Shown here piece by piece: positions 1 through 12,900 of a stretch of DNA of 64,000 nucleotides. This stretch comes from Leucaena leucocephala (lineage: Eukaryota; Streptophyta; Magnoliopsida; Fabales; Fabaceae), in contig CM073542.1 of NCBI GenBank assembly GCA_037074615.1, positions 23,135,568 through 23,199,567 on the forward strand, written 5' to 3'. Position 1 is the first letter of the stretch, and each line of letters begins with the position of its first letter. The translations under genes and the position numbers were made by a program. A model generated the notes under the pieces. That model was not told the origin of the DNA. It was given only the letters and a program-made list of their open reading frames with translations, and did no database searches.

Positions 1-1057
1 ATTTATTTTTTTATTAAATTATATACTTCTTTAATAATAATTAAGTAAGAAAGAGAGAGAATTAATGAAAATAATTAAAATATTTAAAAAATATATGATA
101 TTAATTAATTTAAATAATTTTTTAATCTTATTAAATAGATATTATATTAAATATAAAAAGGTATATTGATATTTATACATATGATCTTTTATTCAATAAA
201 AAAAAATAATAATGGGCTTATTTGAAATGCGAGGAACAAATGTACTAGTGGATTTTGTCTTTCAACTTTTTTGTGTTGGCATCTTCTGTATAGTACAATC
301 CCACCTTTGTTTTCATCACTAGATTGGTCAGCAAACTTGTGAAATAGATGCTTTAATTATTCACAATTACAATCGTTTTTACAATATATAAATAATTAAA
401 TTTTATAGATTAAATCTAATTAAATAAGAAAATAAATATATAAAAATATAACTTATTTTTTAAAATTACTCTTATTTACAGAGGGAGAGTGAGTGAGTGT
501 AAAATCTAAGGAAAATCATATTAGAGGTATATATATTTTTCTTAAATTTTTAATTTGGCAATTGTGTATTTTTTCTTTTAATTAATTTTTTAATTTTGCT
601 CTATTAGCACTATTAATTTTTATACAGGAACTAACCGTATTAACATAATAAAGTTATATAGATTAATTATATTAATAGAGTAAAATTAATAGGAATCAAA
701 TTAAAAATTTAGTAAAAGTATAAGTACCTCTAATATAATGTTTTAAAACAATAATGAACAAATAATTAAATAGTGCAGTGAGACTAATTAATAATTAATT
801 GAGATAAAAATATAAAATGATATTAAAAATTTTAAACAAATATATAAATGGAAAAAGTCATCCCTAAAAAAATCTCTTAGCTTCGGAGGGAATATCATTT
901 AATTCACAGTTTAAAAAACATAAATTTTAGTCAATTTATAATTTTTTTTCATTTCTATTAATATGTTACAATAAAATATGAGATTTTTTATTATTAATAT
1001 GACAATAATAATGCTTAAACAATAAATGTTAAATTATATAACTTAAAACTTTGATCA

Positions 1058-1090
<33 letters not shown>

Positions 1091-2396
1091 ATTTCTATGA
1101 ATTTGTCAAAGGATCAATGTGAGAAGTGTGTAGAGGCTACTTGTAATTAGGAATAATAATTTATTTAATAATATCTTAAATTAAAAAATTGCTGCCACAT
1201 CATCCCTTGACAGTGCCATGGTTTGCCTCTCATGGCCACAACCGGAAATTAAAGGGAAAGGGGTCATCTGATGTCACAAAGCAATGAAATGAAGTACAGT
1301 TGAGCATTAAATTATTCTTTAATCAAATTTTAAATTTAATTTATTTATTTCTTGTTGCTATAGGTTGCTATTTTTATATTCTCCAATTGCACCAACGTCA
1401 ACTTGCACTTGCTTTGTCTTATATATACACTTGCACTACCATCAAGTTAGGAAAAAATTATAGTGAAGGGCCCAGGTTTTAAAAAGGACTATTAAAGAAA
1501 TTTTTAATTATTTCAATAATAAGAAATTGCTATAAGTTTTGTTTTCTAAAAATAAAATATTACATGTAGAAAATTTATAATTTTTAAATAATTCTTTAAT
1601 AAAACTTAAATTTGTAAAAATTTGAAATATTTAGTTGACATTTAAAAATAAAATATTACATGTAGAAAAGTTATCATTTTCAAATAATTCTTTAATAAAA
1701 CTTAAATTTATAAAAAATTAAAATATTTCCATCTTCAACTTGATATTATTATATTCTAATCTTCCTAAACAATCCTGTTAATCTTTAGGCAAGAGAAAGT
1801 AATCATCTTTGGGATACCATTTAGTCACTTTGTATGCTTCAAATATATTATCATAATTTTTCAATAAAAAATTAAAATATTTAATTTGATTAAATCATAA
1901 AACCTTATATAAATGATCTATTATTTTTGTATTACATAAAACTCTCTTATATTTTAGATCATCTACATATGATCATCTTAATATATAAAAGTAAAACTTA
2001 GTAATTAATAAACTATTTTGAGCTTTTAAGTTTGAGCAAATAATCCCTAATTATCAAAGGTTAAAGAAGTTATACATACATAAGATAAAGTTTAATGGGG
2101 TTACGTGTAATTTATCCTAGATTAAAAAACAAACCTAGAACAAACAAAGTTATTTAACCTTGGTAAACTAAACTACCAACTAAAAAACAAGGTATAAGAA
2201 GACAAAAACTTGGCATGTTCCTTCCAATTAACAACTCACGCTTCCCTGTATGGGCTGTAAACACAATGTCATTAGTTTCTGAATAAGTTCCTTTTGAGTC
2301 TTTTCCCCTTTTCTTTTGCTAATTATATTAAAATATATTCCTTTTTTTTTTAAATAATGCAATCCATCAATTCAATCCCATGAAGAACAAGTTTAC
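1..2396. other. AT-rich intergenic spacer
   Basis: No supported gene. Bases 1-160 match a diverged AT-rich repeat also seen near 17.5-17.7 kb and 45.5-45.7 kb. A (TA)n-(TG)n microsatellite lies at about 1058-1090, and a 96-bp tandem duplication at about 1548-1728. The short open frames here have no recognisable family and no codon-like composition. Confidence 0.7.
1548..1728. repeat. 96-bp tandem duplication
   Basis: Two adjacent AT-rich copies (about 1548-1643 and 1644-1728) each start with aaaaataaaatattacatgt and share aataattctttaataaaact. They differ by a few substitutions, so this is an old local duplication in non-coding DNA. Confidence 0.8.
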
Positions 2397-3028
2397 TTAG
2401 CTGGTGTAATCATTCAGTATTGTGGGGGCGGTTTTTTCTTTTCCTTGTACAAACAGAAACCACCATGCCTTCATCAAACCAGCATCAAAGAAAGAATCAT
2501 GAAAAAGTTTGCACAGCAAATTAGACAGTGTTTGCCTGTTCCGTATATCAGGGGAACATTCTCTCCCAAACAGAGTCACAATTATTAGTCCCCCCAGAAT
2601 CTTCCGAATTCGTTGGAGAATAAAACCCAGTAGCACATCGTTCAGTTACTTTCCTCAAGACAAAAAAAGGAGAGAATTATTATACATCAAATACCAAACA
2701 AAGGAGGAAAAAAAAGTGGAAGGGGAGAAAATTCTACAACACCAAACAATGCCACTGTGTAGCTTTCATCGAATTCCTGGAAAGGTTTGTGTTTTATTTA
2801 TTTGCAGATATGGGTATGCCAGAAGAAGAACCAGATTATGTTAAGTTTCTGATTTTGTTTTTCCTTCTTCTCTGTTCTCACTTCTCTAAGCTTCTTTACA
2901 TGAACATGGAAATCAACCTAGTTTCTTGTGCTGGAAAATTTTCATGGTTTTTGGACTCTGAGGGTGATTTATATTGAGTGATCGGATTAAAAATCTGGGC
3001 TTCCTCCATTTTCTTCTAATCTTCAGTA

Positions 3029-5251
3029 ATGGGTAGTCACAATAGAGAAATTAGAGATGGTGAGGGTACTTCTGGAGTAAAGAAGCTTGACGAAAGGTTT
3101 GAACATGAACTAATGGGTTTTCAAATCTTGTGGTTCAGGATTCTCCAGGCGGCGCTATGGCTTCTGAGCCGTCCCCTGCTCCCATGATCACCCCACAGGT
3201 TAGATGAAAATTTTCTTTTGAGAAAATTATTGTTCTTTTCTGTTTTGTATAATTTGTTTGCTCTCTTGTGTCCTAGAAGAATGATTAAGAATTCTATTGA
3301 AGCAAGCTCATACACAAGACATGTTTGTTGTTCTCTTGTTTTCTCTCTAAACTGCTTTTGACCATTTTTGGGATTTTTTTTGTTATTGCAGTTGAGAAAT
3401 TTTTGGACTTTTTCTGACTTCAAGAGCACTAGAATTTCTCTAGAATTTTTTATGTTTTTCAATTCAATGAAGACTTTTGAGTCAATCTATGAAACACAAA
3501 TATTTTGGACAAAGAGCTGTAACTGTATGATCTTCTTTACGTGTCAGCATTCAAACTGCTCTCGTGTCCATGAACTCAAATGTTGAAAAGCTAAAATCTT
3601 TGAATGTGTATTTTCCAAAGGTTTCTTCTAGAATGGCAATTCAAAGATCTCCTGGGCTGCTGCAGAATAGGTATATAGAATCAATGGTTCATGAACAGTT
3701 GAGAAGAGTGAAGATCTCATGGAATCATCTTGGGAATAATGTGGCTATTGCGGGATCATGGGATAACTGGGAAACCACGTAAATTATTATCCACACACTT
3801 TTTCCAGTTCCCTGATTTTAAAATCATAATCTGATATCAGAATTATTTTTCCTGTCTTTTTCCTTGTCAGGGAGGCTTTGCAGAGAGTCGGGCAGATTTT
3901 TGTTGCTGTAAAAACAATTCCTGTAGGTATCTATCACTACCGTTTCATTGTTGACGGCTTTTTCACCTATGCTCCAGAATTGCCTTGGGCTTGTGATGAT
4001 TCTGGGTATGCCTACAATATTTTGGATTTGCAGGTAATAATTCCATGGTTGATAAATCCCATCTTCACAATTATTAATATATGCTTCAGGAACACACTTG
4101 ATCCATGAAAGATAAATATAAATTTTTTATTTGATTCTTCAAAATCAGTTTTGCTTTCTTGCTTCTTGATGCTGAACAGGTTACAGATTGCATTGGTTTA
4201 TATTGATATTATTTATCACTTGAATCAAGGATTATAAGCTTGGTTTGTGTTCTACACATTTTTGTTCTTGGTACTAAACATAATTAGCATTCTTTAGATT
4301 ATGTTTGAATTAATTTTTGGAGAATAATTTCTACAAAAAATGATAAAAATTATTTTAGAATAGAATAACTTCCAAAAACACAACAATTTTAGGCTTATAA
4401 AAAATTATAGTTTCCAATGCATAAATACTTTTGCAAAAAAAAAATAAAAATCAGTCGTTTGGCTTCTTTTTCTCAAAACTAGTTTTGAAGGGTAAAAGTG
4501 CTTTTCTACACACCTTGATTAATTTAAAATTACTTGACATAAACATGATTTCATCACCTGCATTGTTTCCTTTCAAGCAGAATGTATCAGAAGCCTTTGA
4601 GTAGATGCCATAAACAAATAAAATTTTGATTAGGTAATTTTATGGCATTACGTCTTCAAGTGGCACGCTTTCTTCTGTTTACTTGATTAGTATATGCACT
4701 TGTTATATGAGGATTCCAAACCAAATTACCTTGATTGAAGGTGCATTCCATATCAGTTACTTTTCTCTCTAAAGCGCAAGTTTTCACAGAATTCAGGAAT
4801 TCAATCCCCAGAAAGATTGCATTTTTGACCTGGCAATGCCCTTTCATAGCATTTGAGCACCCTTTTCTTTTGTCTGCAGAAGTGTATTCTAACTTAGCTC
4901 ATGAAAAACCATATTTTACAGGATTATATACCAGAAAATCTTGCAAGATTATCGGATTTCGAATCTCCTCCGTCGCCACCAGGGAGCTACGACAACATAA
5001 TGTTAAGCGACGAAGAATTCGATAAGCCTCCACCAGAATTACCACTACAAATGCCAGTGACTGTAAGAGATGAGCCTTCATCATCCACCGAAAGCCATCA
5101 GAGATTCCCTAGACCTACTCATCTTGAATTGAATCATCTCTACATTCACAAAACTGAAGAGGAACCGTTTGTTGCACTGAAATCAACATCTAGGTTTCAA
5201 ATCAAATATGTCACTACACTACTATACAAGTCCCTGACAAGAGAAAGATGA
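3029..5251 (+). CDS. AKINB: SnRK1 (SNF1-related kinase) regulatory beta subunit
   Basis: Scaffold subunit of the SnRK1 energy-sensing kinase; it links the catalytic alpha and the gamma subunits. Inferred exons: 3029-3076, 3139-3198, 3621-3778, 3871-4033, 4922-5251. They sum to 759 nt (252 aa). The N-terminus is MGSHN, so Gly2 is available for N-myristoylation, as known for this family. Residues about 66-143 form the AMPK1/KIS carbohydrate-binding module, with VKISWN, GSWDNW and GIYHYRFIVDG. The acidic linker has PPSPPGSYDN. The C-terminal ASC domain (about 200-252) has LNHLYIHK and a terminal KYVTTLLYKSL. The join TPQ|V at 3198/3621 matches the family, and the acceptor at 3620 is AAAG. The least certain part is the 62-nt first intron (GTAAAG...TTCAG). 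Without it the frame stops at 3185-3187. A 5' UTR, perhaps itself spliced, probably lies in 2640-3028. Family identity is firm; the beta subtype is not. Confidence 0.88.
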
Positions 5252-6708
5252 TCAAAACATGCATGGTTTTCATCTGTTATTGGTAGGACTTGTCTGGTTT
5301 TTCAAAGTGTTGACGATAATATTTGTTAAGAATATGAATTTGTTCTGCAGAAAAGTAAAAATAAGATTGCCTTCCATGTCAAACATCTATCAATCTGGCT
5401 GCCAACACATTACAATTATTCATACGGGCTCTAATGCAGATCACTTGGCAATTCCGTGGCATCCATTAGCTACTGTTAATGCATTTTAGTTTTGTTCTTG
5501 TTTTTTTCTGATGCGGCCTGAGATTTTGATGGAGTGTTGTTATTAAGGTCTTTGAAAGATATAGTTTTTTTTTTATACACCTTATTTCAGTCATCCAATA
5601 TATTTTCTTTAATATTATGCTCAAGTGAAGCCAATTAACAAATACTCTCAAATTCTTAATATAAAAATTAGTTAACTAATTTAGATAAATTAAAGAAACC
5701 AAATAAATTAGTTAATTATTACCAAATCCAAACCCTCAATACGAATTCATAATATACACTCTTTAATCTATCTAAATTAGCCAACTAACTCTTATATTAA
5801 AGCTAGCTATTCAAGTTGAGGAATCCAAGACTTATAAAGCTCCTCTTTTAAGAAAACACGTAATGTGAGACTCATAACAATGCCAACCCTTCAAGAGCAG
5901 AACTCCATACTATGACACTTCACTCAAACTCTTGCCGTTCAGCCCCTCTACATGTAACCCTTTCCAGTGGTTGGCTATCAATAAAAGTACCATTGTAACA
6001 ATCATAAGTCCTTAGGAGAACAACACCTTAAAAACTAGCTATTAAGGTTAGGGAACCTAAAGCCTCTCTTTCAAGGAAACCTACCCAACGGGGACTCATA
6101 ACAGTGACAAAATCTAATGTAAAGTTGATATGCCCGTTACATGACCCGTTATTTAAATATCACAAGAGTGACCACCGATGTAGCATGACAAGTTTTCAGA
6201 ACTGAACCAAACTGATTAAACCGACTAAACTGAACTAAACTAACTAAAACTGAACAAAACCAAAAACAATTCAATCAAAATCCATTTAATCATTTTGGTT
6301 ATTGGTTTGACTTGATTTGGTTTAGCTTGATTACAACCGAGTCAATCGGTAACTCACACAGGGAACCATATTTTGGTGTGCATATTCTCTGAATTGTCAA
6401 GATTTGATTTGGATGGCTTAGATTATAAAGCAAACTATAATAAAATCCAGAAATTCAAGGTTCAATGTACAGAGAGCAATAAAATGCAGACCAAATATTC
6501 ATGATTTTCCTATGCTTTTCAAAATATATCTGTAAAAAGGGCAAACTTCTCCTCTGTAATAATAGCATTCTCAAGTGAATTTTGATAATGGCTGGAAAGA
6601 AAACGCTGTTCATCAAATTGATCCATAACATATTATCCGTTACAATCAGAAACAATACTAAATACATATGTTCCGCATAACCATAATAATGAAGTATTGT
6701 CTCAGCTT
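5252..6708. other. 3' UTR plus intergenic repeats
   Basis: About 5252-5490 is probably 3' UTR of the kinase-subunit gene. An inverted-repeat AT element lies at 5655-5800. Two diverged direct copies of a sequence containing agactcataacaatg / ggactcataacagtg lie at about 5800-6110 and look like fragments of a dispersed retroelement. About 6200-6350 is low-complexity AACTGAACCAAAC-type sequence. No gene seen. Confidence 0.55.
5655..5800. mobile_element. Short inverted-repeat AT-rich MITE
   Basis: The left arm starts ttaatataaaaattagttaa and its reverse complement, with mismatches, ends the element (ctaactcttatattaa). Related cores with the same arms occur near 8.07-8.15, 21.03-21.24, 29.4-29.6, 56.25-56.39 and 59.34-59.52 kb. 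No target-site duplication was recognised for this copy. Confidence 0.55.
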
Positions 6709-7271
6709 TCATCGAACAGGCACCTTGATCCAACCATTAGCGAAAGCAATGGCTAAGATTACAAAAGGAGTTGACATACCAAATATGATAATGTAAGGAA
6801 GAGGGGTCTTCATGGGATTCTCTCCTTCCCTTTCACCTGCTGTTTGCCAGTACCTGTCACAAAAGCACATAAAAATTGAATCATTTTTCAAGCCTGAGAA
6901 TTCTGTGTCCTTTGTAAGGAAACTGGGATAATTCTTACTGTTGCGGCTCTTCGTCTCGGGTAATGAATTTCTTCTTTCCCCCCTTCTTGGTTTCTGAATC
7001 CTCACCACCTAAGAGCAACAGAAGAAGAACAGATTCTTAAAGCAGCATAATTATCTCGGCCCCAATCGATTCAACAGAACGAGGATTAAAATATAAACAG
7101 ATAGAAAGTCAAGGAGAAGGTACCGAGTCTCGCATGAAGTTTGAAACGTAGGGGCCTTGTTCTGGGAAGAGTGAAGAAGGGGATGAACAGAGGAGAAGGA
7201 GGAGGAGAAGGGTTTGGTAAAAATGAAGACTTGAAAGTAAGAGAACAAGAGAGAGCTAGTTTGGCAGCCAT
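6709..7271 (-). CDS. Probable plastid-targeted small membrane protein
   Basis: Three inferred exons on the minus strand: 7271-7124, 7008-6939 and 6853-6709. They sum to 363 nt (120 aa). I do not recognise a named family. The N-terminus (MAAKLALSCSLTFKSSF) is Ser/Thr/Pro-rich with few acidic residues, as in chloroplast transit peptides. A charged, Lys-rich middle follows (KKGGKKKFITRDEEPQQYW). The C-terminal half has one strongly hydrophobic segment, YIIIFGMSTPFVILAIAFAN, ending in GWIKVPVR. This suggests a single-pass thylakoid or envelope protein, perhaps an assembly factor or accessory subunit. Introns are 115 and 85 nt with GT-AG ends. The start at 7271 is the Met that opens the transit-like sequence; an in-frame Met lies 24 nt upstream. 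Function is unknown. Confidence 0.8.
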
Positions 7272-9933
7272 TTCTTGAGAGTTTGTGCGCTCCACTGAGC
7301 CATCTGTACATCACAGGAGCCTGGTTTGGATATCGCCAGGATGCAGCCACTGATATTTTGGTTTTGGATGCTAGCATTATCCAAAACAATAAGTGACCCT
7401 ACCACCTCCACGTGTCACTTTTTAAATATTTTAGTCGTTGGATCAAAAAATGTGTTGTCATTCATTTCGTTGGATCAAAGTTTATTATCCTTAACTTAAT
7501 TTTATTTTTTATAAAAAAATTCATCTACCACTAATTATATTTTTTTATTAAGAAACCAATGGCTCATGGTGAATGATGATATAATTTGATAAATACACTT
7601 TCTGTTTTTTCATACCAAAAAGTCTCCCAATTTATAAAAAATTAATTATTTATAAAAATATTATTTTTATAAATTGCCTATTCTCCTTTAATGAAAAGTA
7701 TTTGTTCATACACCGGAAAACAATTAGCAAAATATTTTTTTCTATTTTAATATATATAATTAATATAAATAATTTTTAAAAATAAAATAAATAGGAATCT
7801 TATATTTAAAATTACAATAAATATCCAACTAATTTTAATATAGAAGAGAAAGTTACTTAATTTACATATATTAAACAAATAGTAGTTAAAATAGTTTCTG
7901 TCTAAAATTTGATTTATTTTTTCACACATGCCCTTAATTAATGCGCATCAATTCCATCATTTTAATTTTTTTTCTTATAGGAAAGCTTGCTAATTTGTTT
8001 GACCCACTTTTTACAATACTAACTTCAATCATAATTATAGAAGTAAATTATTTTTTTATAAATTTATAAAATTAAATAAATCAATTAATTATAATTAATA
8101 TAAAAATTAATTAATTAATTTAGATAAATTAAAGAGTATATAATATATTTTAGGATAAGTTATCAATTAATCTTAAAAATTAAAATATCTCTTTAAATAT
8201 CACAGAACTATAATAAAATAATAATTTTAAGATTCAAATATACCTTAAAGATGATATATTTTATTATTTCCCTAACTGAACATAAGAGTACTGTTTATGT
8301 TCGGCCCGTAAGGATAAACAAAATCAGACATCAAATCTGGGAATTTTGGGCCTTGATCTCGTTCGGTTTCACCCCACTTCCCTCATTTAGCCATTAAGCC
8401 CGACTTTAACTGTTCCATGTCTCTAACTTGTCTTCGTCGTTCCCTTTGCCCCGATTGATGAAACCAGAACAGTGTCTCACTCTCACCAGTCTCTCTACTG
8501 CTTCTTTGTCCCTGATTTCAACTTGAAAGACCTTTTAACTCCATCTTCTACCTCTAACTTTCTCTACTCACAGGCTTTCTTTCACTTTTTATTGTTTCCT
8601 TGAAACTCTCCCATTCGCTCACTTAATTAACAACCAGGGGTCTGAGGCTCTGACCAGCATCTGAACCCCGCTTTTCTGTTTGCTTCTGCACTTAACAACC
8701 AAGAAATTTTGTTAATCATGAGAATCCATTTGTCTCCTATCTCGTAATGGGACTCAAGTTGATTCCTTATTTTTGTAAGTTTTTAGCTTTAATGATGTTG
8801 GGGAATGCCCTTGCGTTGATTCTTGGATTTTAATTGTTTTTTGTTGACTTTCATTTCACTGAGCTATACTGCGGGCCACACTTGCAGGTTCTATGAAGTA
8901 CAGCATTGTTCAAAGGCGGAGAAACAGAGCCCATATGTGTATTTATGGCGTTTACTGTTCCGGTACTTCCTTGTTGCATTGCAAATTTTGTATTTTGTCT
9001 TCTATTCTGGTTCAGCCTAGCAATTATTTTCTTCTTCTAATAATTTATTTTCAGCTAACTTCACCCTACACGGGCTATTAAGATAAGATATCTAGAGCTG
9101 CCTGTGCTATGTTTCATGCAGAACTATGATTTCCCCCACCCCAAAAGATGTGTCAATAATGTATTACTGCTTTTGAGCATTTCAATATTTTGCCTGTTTA
9201 TGAATTGTTTTGGTAATTCATGATTTCATGCTCATCATTAGTTTGGTGTACTATTAATTTTCCAAAAGGACACTGGGACATCAGTTTATGCAAATACATG
9301 TGTATTATATGTAGTTGTTTTTGTAATTCTATAGAGGTCCGAACGTTTGATTTTAGTAGGTATTTGAATTGATTTTATTTGACAGCTGTTTCATTAATAA
9401 GTTTTCATTTTCCGCCACCATTTTCTTCATATTCATTTGTGACATACTAATTATATGCCTGATTAATTTTCAATTTTTTTTAGCGGAAGTGTGATTTTAG
9501 GCTACCTGACTTACATTTCGAAATATATCTAGACAGGAAAGAATTATTCAAATGATAAAATTTAGAATCCTGTAGGCATCACCAAGGGTGTACCTAGGAT
9601 TTAGTCATGAGGGAGGCCGAGATTGAAAAACACATATAGTAGATGGTTGGATTGTTTCAGTTTCTTTTGTTTGCTTACCTATGCTAGTTACATCTTTATA
9701 AACTTCAGACAGAGGGGTCAATCCAGCCTGATGGAAACTATAATCATGATGAGATCCTTCCCAAATGTGCAACTTGTGATTGGCTGTTATCATAGCTATC
9801 CTAATGCGTCTTTTCACTGGCACATCTTGTTCACAGATCCGATATGGCCAATAGTGATCATATGCTGTTAGTTGAATATGAAGATGATCATTCCACAGTA
9901 GAAATCCTAAGAGCATGAGCCAAGGTTCTAGCC
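7272..9933. other. Intergenic spacer and probable 5' leader of the DYW PPR gene
   Basis: 7390-8290 is AT-rich spacer with an inverted-repeat AT element around 8.07-8.15 kb. 8290-9933 has more balanced composition and pyrimidine-rich stretches at 8400-8640, which fits promoter and 5' UTR (possibly spliced) of the PPR gene downstream. The open frames in 8820-9080 and the reverse frame at 9605-10018 show no family resemblance. A stop codon lies in frame just upstream of the PPR start. Confidence 0.5.
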
Positions 9934-12900
9934 ATGGTATGTTTTGCTGGTTCCCCATATTCCCTCTACTGCAGACGACTCTTCCACAAATCAAGACATG
10001 CTCTGCCTCTGCAAGCACATGCTGTATTGCCTATCCTTCCATCAGATAACCCTCTTCCCTTCAATGATCTGGACCCAAGCCCCCACCATATTATATCACC
10101 TCCTCAGTTATCACAGAACCAGCCCCAACTTTCACCTGCTTCATCTTGTATTTCTCCTTTAAATTTGGAAAATTATGAATTACTTGTCCATCATTACAGA
10201 AATTCTCGTTGCTTAAAAGATGCCCATCAACTTCATTTGCAGATCTACAAAACTGGGTTCACCAATGACGTTTTCTTGTCCAACACCCTTATTAACATGT
10301 ATGTTAGAATTGGTAAATTAGTTTCTGCACAGAAGCTGTTTAATGAAATGCCACAAAAGAACAATGTTTCTTGGGCTTGCTTAATTTCAGGCTTTACTCA
10401 AAATGGCATACCTGATGAGGCATGTAGACTATTTAAAGGTATGATTTGTGCAAACCTCTTTCCAAACCACTACGCCATTGGTAGTGTTCTTAGAGCTTGC
10501 CAAAAGTGTGGTCCAAGTAATCTTTTACTTGGAATGCAGATTCATGGGATCATTTCCAAAACACGGTATGCATCAGACATGTTTCTTTCTAATGTGCTGA
10601 TGTCCATGTATGCAAATTGTTTGGGTTCAATTGATGATGCTCGTCGTGTTTTTGATGAAATACAAATTAAAAATTCTATAGCATGGAATTCTATCATTTC
10701 AGTATATTGTTATAGGGGGAATGCAGCTTCTTCCTTTGAACTCTTTTCAAGCATGCAGAGGGAAGCTATCACATTGAGGCCAAATGAATATACTTTTGGT
10801 AGCTTAGTAACTGCTACATACTCTCTGTTTGACTGTGGATTAAGTTTGCTTGCACAGATACTAGCCAGGATCGAAAAATCTGGATTCTTACAAGATTTGT
10901 ATGTTGGTAGTGCACTGGTCAGTGGGTTTGCAAGGTTTGGGATGATAGGTTATGCAAAAATGATTTTTGAGCAGATGTCTGAGAGAAATGCAGTGTCCAT
11001 GAATGGGTTTATGGTTGGATTGGTGAAGCAAAACCGGGGGGAAGAAGCAGCTGAGGTATTCAGGGAGATGAAAGATTTAGTTGAAATAAACACTGATTCT
11101 TTTGTGGTTCTTTTAAGTGCTTTTCCTGAATTCTCTAATTTGAAGGAAGGGAAGATAAAGGGTAAAGAGCTTCATGCTCACCTGATTCGAAGTGCTGTAG
11201 TTGATGTCAGTGTTTCAATTGGAAATGCACTTGTCAATGTGTATGCAAAATGTGGTGCTATTGATTATGCTTGCTCTGTTTTCCATCTCATAGCTGATAA
11301 AGATGTTGTCTCATGGAATTCTATTATCTCTGGCCTAGACCAAAATGAGCGATTTGAAGAAGCAGTTTCCAGTTTCCATGCAATGAGAAGAAGTGGACTG
11401 ATGCCCTCAAATTTCTCAGTTATTAGTACTCTGAGCTCATGTGCAAGCTTGGGTTGGATCATGTTAGGACAACAAATACATGTTGAAGGGCTCAAATGTG
11501 GGATTGATTCAGATGTTTCAGTTTCAAATGCACTTCTTGCATTATATAGTGAAACTGGTAATCTCAAAGTCTGTCAGAAAATTTTCTTTCTGATGCCAGA
11601 GTATGATCAGGTTTCTTGGAATTCTTTGATTGGAGCACTAGCAACCTCAGAGACAACAATTTTACGAGCGATAAAATGTTTCCAGGAGATGATGCAAACT
11701 GGGTGGAGGCTTAATAGAGTAACGTTTATAAGTGTTTTAGCAGCAGTTTCTTCTCTTTCACTCCTTGAACTGAGCCATCAAATTCATGCTTTGATCTTAA
11801 AATACTCTGTCCCTGATGACAATGCCATTGAGAATGCTCTTCTAGCTTGCTATGGAAAGTGTGGTCAGATGGATGACTGTGAGAAGATCTTTTGTAGAAT
11901 GCCAGATAGAAGAGATGATGTCAGTTGGAATTCCATGATTTCTGGATATATACACAATGACATCCTGGACAAGGCCATGGATTTGGTATGGTTTATGATG
12001 CAAAGAGGCCAAAGATTGGATGGTTTCACTCTTGCTACTGTTCTTAGTGCTTGTGCCTCAGTTGCAACCTTAGAGAGAGGTATGGAAGTTCATGCATGTG
12101 CCATAAGAGCTTGTTTAGAATTTGACGTTGTTGTTGGTAGTGCCCTTGTTGATATGTATGCCAAATGCGGAAAGATAGATTATGCTTCAAGATTCTTTGA
12201 ATTAATGCCTTTAAGGAATATATATACTTGGAATTCAATGATATCAGGCTATGCACGCCATGGACTTGGAGAAAAAGCTTTGAAGCTTTTTTCACAAATG
12301 AAAGAGCATGACCAATCACCAGATCATGTTACCTTTGTTGGGGTCTTATCAGCTTGTAGTCATGTTGGTTTAGTTGATGAAGGGTTTGAGCACTTCAAAT
12401 CAATGAGTGAAGTATATGGACTAACTCCTCGAATTGAGCATTTCTCTTGTATGGTTGATCTCCTTGGGCGAGCTGGTGATGTTAGTAAGATAGAGAACTT
12501 GATCAACACCATGCCAATGGATCCTAATGTCCTCATTTGGAGAACAGTTTTAGGGGCATGTTGCCGAAGTCATGGCCGCAATACAGAGCTAGGTCAGAGA
12601 GCTGCCAAGATGCTTATGGAGATGGAGCCACAGAATGCTGTGAACTATGTGCTTCTTTCTAACATGCATGCTGCGGGGGGGAAGTGGGAAGATGTGGCAG
12701 ATGCTAGGGTGGCAATGCGAAAGGCATCAGTGAAGAAAGAAGCAGGGTGTAGTTGGGTCACCATGAAGGATGGTGTTCATGTGTTTGTGGCTGGAGATCA
12801 AAAACACCCAGAGAAAGAAAAAATTTATGAAAAACTCAAGGAACTAACTAGGAAAATGAGGGATGCTGGTTATGTTCCTGAAACCAAATATGCGCTGTTT

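Noticed and set aside
6205..6350. Tandem CAAACTGAACTAAAC-like sequence as a defined satellite
   Set aside because: Units are too irregular in length and sequence; treated as low-complexity DNA.
9605..10018. Reverse 137-codon frame overlapping the DYW PPR start
   Set aside because: Overlaps the N-terminus of a well-supported gene; no family resemblance.
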